DNA from: Veillonellaceae bacterium
Lineage (GTDB): Bacteria > Bacillota > Negativicutes > Veillonellales > Dialisteraceae
Assembly (NCBI GenBank): GCA_025992895.1
Contig: DAJPGA010000001.1
Location: 62,001 to 126,000 of the forward strand
Direction of reading: 5' to 3'
Length of the DNA stretch: 64,000 nucleotides
The translations under genes and the position numbers were made by a program. The stretch's first letter is position 1; each line of letters begins with the position of its first letter. The notes beneath the pieces are model-generated. The model was not told the DNA's origin and searched no databases. It was given only the letters and a program-made list of their open reading frames with translations. Shown here in pieces: positions 58,146 to 64,000 of this stretch.

Positions 58146-61100
58146 TTAGAACTTATATGCTGCAGAGACCTGGAAATTCCAGTCGTCATGAAGACCGGAA
58201 GAGAATTCGCGGGCAGCGGACAGGGACAGGCGCGCAAATGGCGTAATGTCACAGCGGTAACCGATGCCGAGTGTCTTGACGTGTTCCTTTCCGCTTTCGG
58301 AAATGTCCATCGTATTCCATGCATCAGACATGGTGCCGTCTATATCATATCCGGTGCGGATGCCCCAGCCTGCATAAGCGGTAAGAAGGGATACCGGCGA
58401 GAGCGGAAGGGACGCTTTGAGTCCGGCTGAGAAGGAGCTGTAATGGCTTTCCTTCATGGTGAACGGGAATCCTTCCCCATCCTTCGTCGTGAATCCGCGG
58501 ATGCCTGCATAAGCAGCGCGGACAAGAGGTGTGATCGTGCCCTTTCCTGCCGGGACATCCACGCCGACTTCTGCATGGACGCCCGTTGTGCGCGTGCTCA
58601 TATCGGCCAGACTGGTGTCCTTGATGCGGATTCCGCCGGCAAAGATATCTCCCGCCGCGTAGAGTCCGCCTGCAAAGTCATGACGCCCGTAAAGGGAGAC
58701 ACGGGTGAATTTCTTCTTCATGGACACTTCCCCGAGATTTTCCGTCCCGTCGAGCGAGGAATTCGTATGCATGACAGAAATACCGGCGCGGGAATGATCG
58801 GTATGATAGAAATCGACGCCGGCCGCCAGATCGTTGTGGCTTCCGCTCCAGTCTCCCGGACCGTAATTGCCGCGTGACCAGTGTGCCCACACATTTTCAT
58901 CATTGCTGTCCGGATAGAGCGGCGCATCCATGCCTGCCATGATGAAGCGGCCTGCTCTTCTGACAGCGCCTATCGTGCGGAGGGCTTTATCGGAAACAAC
59001 ATTCTTATCCACTTCATACTTCCCTCCGACATAGCCTGCACTTTCATCCTGGCTGACCGGTGTCACGATGCCGTACATGCTCTCATCCGTCATTGTTGTG
59101 ACGCCCTTAAGGGTTACACTGCTCCCTTGATCAAAAGACATGATCTTCGTCTTGGCCAGTTCGGAGGCCGGGGTCACGCCCTTTTCTCCGTTGGCGCTGA
59201 CATAGACCGTGCCAGATGCCGTTTTCGTATTGAGGAGACTGTGCGCATCATCCGTCACTTTGACAGCCAGCGTGCCGTTCTCACTCTTGAAATCATCCGT
59301 AGTCAGCGTTACCGGCGCATCTTTTCCGGAAAGATTCAGAGTGGCCTGCTTCATGGACAGAGAGGATGCTGTTGAATCCTTTGTCACATTCCATTGGGAT
59401 CCTTCATCCAGGCTGACATTGACTTTGCCGGCCTTATTGGCAAGGAGCGCGCCAAACCTTTCTTTGTAATCCGGTATATTGACGTACTGTTTGAGATCCT
59501 TATCAATATTCATCTTCTCATTATCCACAGCCGCAGCACCTTCGAAAGTGCCGCCCTTGCTGATATTGATATCCATGACACCGCCATACGATGCCCAGAC
59601 GGTGCCTTCATCCTTGTACTGCCCGTCTGCATCGGCAGAAACATCATAAGGAATCCCCTGATCCGGATCCGCGGAGGCCGCTTCATGGTAATGGCCTTCC
59701 GGATTGAATTTCAGTTCTTTGGCATTGATTGTCACTTTATTGCCAAGGAATATCGCGCTTGCCGACGTATCAAGAGTCAGCGAATCCGCATTGACCGTCG
59801 TTTCCGCTCCTTCTTCCAAAGCGGCATAGACATCCGATCCGCCAGACTGGACACGGTAAAGATGCGCTTCGGGAGCGGACAGGACTGCTGTCCCGTTGAT
59901 ATTCTTCACGCCGCCCTCCAAAGTGAGTGTCTTCCCTGCCTCTACCTTTGCCGTGCCGGAGTGGCTGATGGAAATGGACTGGTCGACCGGCTTGCCGTTC
60001 CTGGCGTTGCCCTTCGTATTTGCGATACTTTCCAGACTGATATTTTCTGCGCCAAGCGTTACGGATGAATCCGCTGCTTCTGCGTAGGATGCTGCATCCA
60101 TGATGAGCGCACCGGCTGAAAGATTTTCAAGGCCGTGGATATCCAGCGTATTGCCGCCTTCTTTTACCATGATCGGATCCTTGATGGCAAGTGTTCCTCC
60201 ATTTTTGGCCGCGATTGTGACTGTGTTCTTGTACTCTTCCTTTGGATTTCTCATATCCAGAAGATCAAGATTCAGTGAGTCCATCGTGCCATTGATCGTA
60301 TTGGCAGAAATGGAAACGTTCGAGCGTCCCTTGGCCTGCACCTTTTTCCCTTCCAGTGTCAGCGTGTCCGCTTCAATCGTGCCCTCATCCCCTGCGAGAA
60401 TAATATTTCCTTTCATGGAAACATCATTGCCCTTGATAGAGAATGTATCCGCTGTCTTTGACTTGATGGAGGAAGTGCTCGTTTCATCAAATTCAAGCCC
60501 GCCTTCCAGATGGATGCTCTTCCCTGTGAGCGCCATCTTCGACCGGCCGCCTGAAAGGACGACAGAATCATGGACGGTAAGAGATTCCGTATTCTCATCG
60601 CCGATGACCGTTTCCGCCAGGTCACTGTTTGTGCCAAGTCCGTTCATCTCAATTGTTTTGGCCAGCATCGTGAGCTTGGATTCGTGCCGGTTCGAGACAT
60701 TGTTCGCCTTGATGAAATCCTTCGCTTTCAGCGTGATTTCAGACTCCTCAAATCCGGAAACACTGTTGATTGTCATGGAATTCGCATCCACTGAAATGAT
60801 GCCCTCGCCGGATCCCGTCTGGATATCTCCCACGCGGTAAGACCCGCCGGCAATGCCGCTCTGGCTGATCCAGTCATTCCTGCGGTCTCCGATTTCATTA
60901 TTCGCATCGCCTGCTATGAGATCCCCGGTGAGGTGGACGATGACCGAGGAGTGGTACTCTTCCTCATCAGCCGGTTCATACCACTGGTTCTTATGCGCAT
61001 AGAGCAGGTTGAAATTCATATCCTTTCCTTCGATCTGTATCGTCCCGCCCTTTTCAGCTTTTGCCACGATAGGATCATTCACCGTGAGCGTTCCTGAATA

Positions 61101-61414
61101 ATCTTTAGTCAGATCGTAATGATTTTTGATGAAAGCACTGTCCAGATACTTCGGATGGACGGTGATCGTAATCGTATCGTCAGCTTTGCCGTCGTCCTTC
61201 CCGATCGTTCCCTTTGTCCCATCGATCGACATCACGTTGCCCTTCCCGCGGGCAACCAGTGTACCTGCAAGGTTCCCGCCCTCCGGTACGTCGATCTTAA
61301 GATTCGTTCCCGAGTGAATTTTTGATGCCAGATCAGCCTCAGGCCCCGTCAGCGTCAGTGCCGGCCCGTAAGACCTGGATCCTTCCGAGCTGTCCGCAAA
61401 AGCGAGCGTCGAAA
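58146..61414 (-). pseudogene. Autotransporter, 5' end cut off by IS copy 3
   Basis: About 1,089 residues remain. The passenger is a long beta-helix-like region rich in Thr, Ser, Gly and Asp with short repeats (TLTLEGKKVQAKG, ITINSVSGFEESEITLKAKD). The last about 265 residues are an autotransporter barrel (NVWAHWSRGNYGPGDW ... WNFQVSAAYKF, with terminal Phe). Upstream the frame reads ISTLAFA-DSSEG, which looks like the end of a signal peptide, and then enters the IS. The start codon, the signal N region and the promoter are missing, so export is unlikely unless the IS supplies a start. Confidence 0.85.
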
Positions 61415-61473
61415 TGGTATGATTCAACAAGAAAGACAGAATAATATCATAAATATATTAGGAGGTCATTCTT

Positions 61474-62205
61474 ATGCCATGTAAAACCAAAGCGTCCCCG
61501 GAGGAAATGTTAGACCAGATTGCTTCATATCTCTATCAGGGTGTTACGATTACCCAGGCAGCTGAAAATCTTCATATGAGCCGCATAACATTCAGGAAAT
61601 GGGTCCTCCGGTATAAAGAGGAGGGCTTTAAGGGATTGCGGCCCAGGCAGCATTTGTCTTACTACTCCAATCAGATGAAGATCCAGGCCGTAAAGGAATA
61701 TCTTAAAGGCGGTGTTTCCATGCTTTCCGTCTGTGCCAAATACAGAATTTCCGGCACACTCTCCCTTAAAACATGGATTGAGGCGTATAATGAGCATAAG
61801 TTGACAGACCTCGTTTCTGAAGGAGGAGATCTTATGGGCAAACGCCAGCAATCGGTCAAGGAAGAGCGAGTCAGAATCGTTCAGGAGTGCATCGCCAGTG
61901 GATGCGATTATAACAAGATAGCCAAGAAGTACAACATGTCCTACCAAACGCTCTACACATGGGTAAAAAAGTTCAAGGAAATGGGCGAAGTTGGTCTTGA
62001 GGATTACAGAGGAAAGCCGATCAGGCTCCAAACGCCCCGGACCGAAGAAGAACAGCTGCGTCAGGAGAATGCCAGACTTCTTGAAGAACAGAAGGATCTT
62101 ATAGCAGAGATTGCCCTGCTAAAAAAAAAGATGGAGATAGAGGAAAGGTTGCGTTCCTCGAAGGATTCAGCCTTACTCACCTTCTCAGAGATTTTAAAGC
62201 CATAA
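61474..62205 (+). CDS. IS3-family transposase OrfA (copy 3)
   Basis: Same 243-residue helix-turn-helix protein as in the other copies, with the A-run for -1 slippage at 62121-62129. Confidence 0.92.
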   Translation: MPCKTKASPEEMLDQIASYLYQGVTITQAAENLHMSRITFRKWVLRYKEEGFKGLRPRQHLSYYSNQMKIQAVKEYLKGGVSMLSVCAKYRISGTLSLKTWIEAYNEHKLTDLVSEGGDLMGKRQQSVKEERVRIVQECIASGCDYNKIAKKYNMSYQTLYTWVKKFKEMGEVGLEDYRGKPIRLQTPRTEEEQLRQENARLLEEQKDLIAEIALLKKKMEIEERLRSSKDSALLTFSEILKP

Positions 62206-62345
62206 AAGAAGTCCATGAAGAAACCAACATCTCCATAGAAAGTCTCTGCCGACTCTCAAAGGTCTCCCGGGCAGCTTATTACGGATGGCTGAATCATATT
62301 AAGAGCGGCCGTGAACTGCTGAGAGAAAAGGTCGCACAGGAGGTC

Positions 62346-63077
62346 ATGAAAACCCATCAGGAATATCCGGATATGGGATACCGCCGGATTAACGATTGGA
62401 TCAAGAAGGATGACAACATCAATATAAATGTAAGCGACAGTCTGGTTCTTCGTATCATGCGGATACTTAATATTAAGTCCGTGATCAAGTACAAGACCGA
62501 TGGTTGCACTCGTAACGCAAAGGATCCAAAGTACATTTTTGAAAACCTGCTGAACCGTGACTTTGATGCCGGCGTGTCCAATGCAAGATGGATGACGGAT
62601 GTCACTGAATTCAAGTACACAACTGCTGATGGAGTTTTGCACAAGTTATATTTAAGCGCGATTATTGACGGCCATGATCGCCGGATTGTCTCTTATGTCA
62701 TCGGCGACAGGAACAATACTGCACTGGCTTTTGAGACAATGGAAAAGGCACTTAAAGAGAATCCTGGAGAACATCCAATGATTCATACCGACCGCGGATT
62801 CCAGTATACAAGCAACGGATTCCATAAGATTGTTGAAAAAGCAGGACTGGTTCACAGCATGTCCCGTGTAGGCTGCTGTGCAGACAACGGTCTGATGGAA
62901 GGGTTCTGGGGAATGCTGAAGCGCGAACGTTACTACACACGTAAATTCACCAGCCGTAAAGCAGTGGTAAGCATGATCAACGGCTACATCTACTTCTACA
63001 ACAACAAACGCATTCAGCGCAAATTACATCTTTTAGCTCCAATGGAAGTATTCAACGCAGCTCCAATGGCTGCATGA
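62346..63077 (+). CDS. IS3-family transposase OrfB, DDE integrase domain (copy 3)
   Basis: Same 243-residue product with the intact Asp-Asp-Glu triad. The -1 frame is open upstream to the A-run, as in copy 1. Confidence 0.92.
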   Translation: MKTHQEYPDMGYRRINDWIKKDDNININVSDSLVLRIMRILNIKSVIKYKTDGCTRNAKDPKYIFENLLNRDFDAGVSNARWMTDVTEFKYTTADGVLHKLYLSAIIDGHDRRIVSYVIGDRNNTALAFETMEKALKENPGEHPMIHTDRGFQYTSNGFHKIVEKAGLVHSMSRVGCCADNGLMEGFWGMLKRERYYTRKFTSRKAVVSMINGYIYFYNNKRIQRKLHLLAPMEVFNAAPMAA

Positions 63078-63142
63078 TTAAGATTAAAGTACGATTAGAT
63101 TTTTTATGATATTTATTTGTCTGTATTAACAAATCCGCACCA

Positions 63143-63715
63143 CCTTCTCCTGCCGGAGCAAGGTAAAAGGCAATTCTTCCCTCCGTCGGGGGCAGCTTCA
63201 CAAGGAATAAAGAAAAGATTTCCAATCTGATTTATTTTTGACCTTTTGTACCCTATCCCATACGCCCTTCCCCGTCTGGGAAGGTCAACACCCTTAAACC
63301 AGCCTGCGGCTGAGGGAAAACCAGAAAACCCCGCAGATGTTAATAGCCGTTCGCGCCAATGCGGAAGGTTTTGACCTGCCCCAGCGGGGAAGGAGTACCG
63401 GCCTTCAACTGTTGCCGGGAAAGGGGTGCAGTATTCATTGGTTTTTATAAAAGGTTCGTCGAGCAGCGCGAGGTTGGCGTGTTTTCCCATTCGCACCTTA
63501 GGGCGGTTGTACGGTAGTTATATAAGAGCTTTCCTTCTAATCTTTATTAATCTAAGAGCGCACCTTGGCATTTAAACCGCGCCGCGGGCGCAACAAAAAA
63601 AGGACCCTCGATGGGTGGCCTTGCTCCGGCAGGAGAAGGGGACCGCTTGCGGTGGATACAGTAGTTCCACGCGGTTTTACCGCGGTTTTCCGGTGTCGTC
63701 AGCGCAGTCTGACAA
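63143..63715. repeat. Mosaic intergenic repeat nest right of IS copy 3
   Basis: Contains CCTTCTCCTGCCGGAGCAAG right at the IS edge, CTTCCCCGTCTGGGAAGG, AACACCCTTAAACCAGCC and, at about 63.63 kb, an uninterrupted CCTTGCTCCGGCAGGAGAAG. No gene is supported. Confidence 0.72.
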
Positions 63716-63748
63716 CAAAAAAAGGACCCTCGACGAGTCCTTTTTTTG
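63716..63748. terminator. Terminator after rsmG
   Basis: AAAAAAAGGAC-CCTCGACGA-GTCCTTTTTTT can work in both directions. It follows the rsmG stop codon. Confidence 0.8.
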
Positions 63749-63773
63749 TAACAACTATTATTCCTTTATTCCC

Positions 63774-64000
63774 CTATTCCCCCAGTATCGGTTTCTTTTC
63801 TGCGATGCCGATTTTTCTTGGATAGGTCTTGGGGCATGGGGCTGTTTTCCTGATATAGAGGATACAGCGTTTTTCTCCTGTGGGAAGTTCGAGGTTTTTG
63901 ACTTCTTCTACTTCTGCGTTGAGTTCGCGGAGGATTTTGCCGGATTCCTTGAGTTCATCTAAGGCGCCGGGGCCTTTCATGGCTGCGAAGACGCCGCCGA
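63774..64000 (-). CDS. rsmG: 16S rRNA (guanine-N7)-methyltransferase RsmG, C-terminal part (runs off the right edge)
   Basis: The frame on the minus strand is open to base 64000 and reads GGVFAAMKGPGALDELKESG, then VKNLELPTGEKRCILYIRKT and ends YPRKIGIAEKKPILGE. This is the conserved C terminus of RsmG/GidB (K-G before the last helix, then yPRk-x-G-x-P-x-K-x-P-L-like ending). About 75 residues are present. RsmG methylates G527 of 16S rRNA. It commonly lies in an mnmG-rsmG operon close to oriC. Confidence 0.88.
   Translation of the reverse strand, partial: GGVFAAMKGPGALDELKESGKILRELNAEVEEVKNLELPTGEKRCILYIRKTAPCPKTYPRKIGIAEKKPILGE

Larger units (their letters stand above)
61415..63142 (+). mobile_element. 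IS3-family element (IS150-like), copy 3, without target duplication
   Basis: Same 1,728-bp element as copies 1 and 2 with the same ends. The left flank is AAA (61412-61414) inside the autotransporter gene; the right flank is CCT (63143-63145) in a repeat palindrome. The two flanks do not match, in contrast to the other copies. Confidence 0.9.

Overview
The window looks like a chromosomal piece from a diderm Firmicute of the Negativicutes, most like Dialister or another Veillonellaceae member. This is an inference from the mix of features. It has Firmicutes-type T-box leaders and CcpN-type and PpsR-type regulators. It also has a large autotransporter with a C-terminal outer-membrane barrel, which needs a second membrane. 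No rRNA, CRISPR array or prophage was seen.

Layout. 1-7.6 kb: end of an MFS pump, then two T-box leaders in tandem, both with UGC (Cys) at the specifier position, feeding a seven-gene operon (glutathionyl-hydroquinone reductase-like GST, MmgE/PrpD protein, GNAT acetyltransferase, two near-identical amino-acid binding lipoproteins, two permeases, no ATPase). 7.8-10.6 kb: rpmH-rnpA-yidD-yidC-jag on the minus strand, without dnaA. 10.8-14.3 kb: flavodoxin, dinB, PepT-like peptidase, PNPOx-like protein. 14.5-16.3, 23.7-25.4 and 61.4-63.1 kb: three 1,728-bp copies of one IS3-family element. 16.7-21.9 kb: PEP synthase, CcpN-like regulator, PpsR and a dGTPase. 22.6-31.1 kb: ArsR regulator, ArsB/NhaD transporter, tRNA-His and tRNA-Gln, cyclodeaminase, ClC channel and a TM2 protein. 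31.3-34.4 kb: Met T-box with metA, a binding protein and mmuM. 36.9-40.3 kb: a TRAP transporter behind a T-box. 41-44.5 kb: LysR, flavodoxin and two aldo-keto reductases. 45.4-46.9 kb: a cluster of DnaA-box-like sites, then a Met T-box and metQ. 47-52.9 kb: aldo-keto reductase, a small ABC exporter operon, alkaline phosphatase and a tautomerase. 53.0-55.6 kb: four Dps genes in tandem plus a Dps remnant. 56-58 kb: HMA-fusion protein and a nitroreductase/HxlR pair. 58.1-61.4 kb: an autotransporter cut at its signal peptide by IS copy 3. The right edge holds the end of rsmG.

Sulfur amino-acid supply is a main theme. At least three T-box leaders types (Cys twice in tandem, Met at metA, Met at metQ) control cysteine/cystine and methionine uptake or synthesis, and a fourth T-box controls a TRAP transporter. 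Redox and iron handling is a second theme (Dps array with a shared promoter motif, flavodoxins, nitroreductase).

Two genome-wide structures stand out. Eleven intrinsic terminators at unrelated operons share the core ATG-N6-CAT with exactly six loop bases. Many of them border mosaic intergenic repeat nests built from short GC-rich palindromes, and the IS element has inserted into one of these palindromes. Coordinates of starts were chosen from visible ribosome binding sites. A few base positions of small sites may be off by one or two because they were counted by hand.
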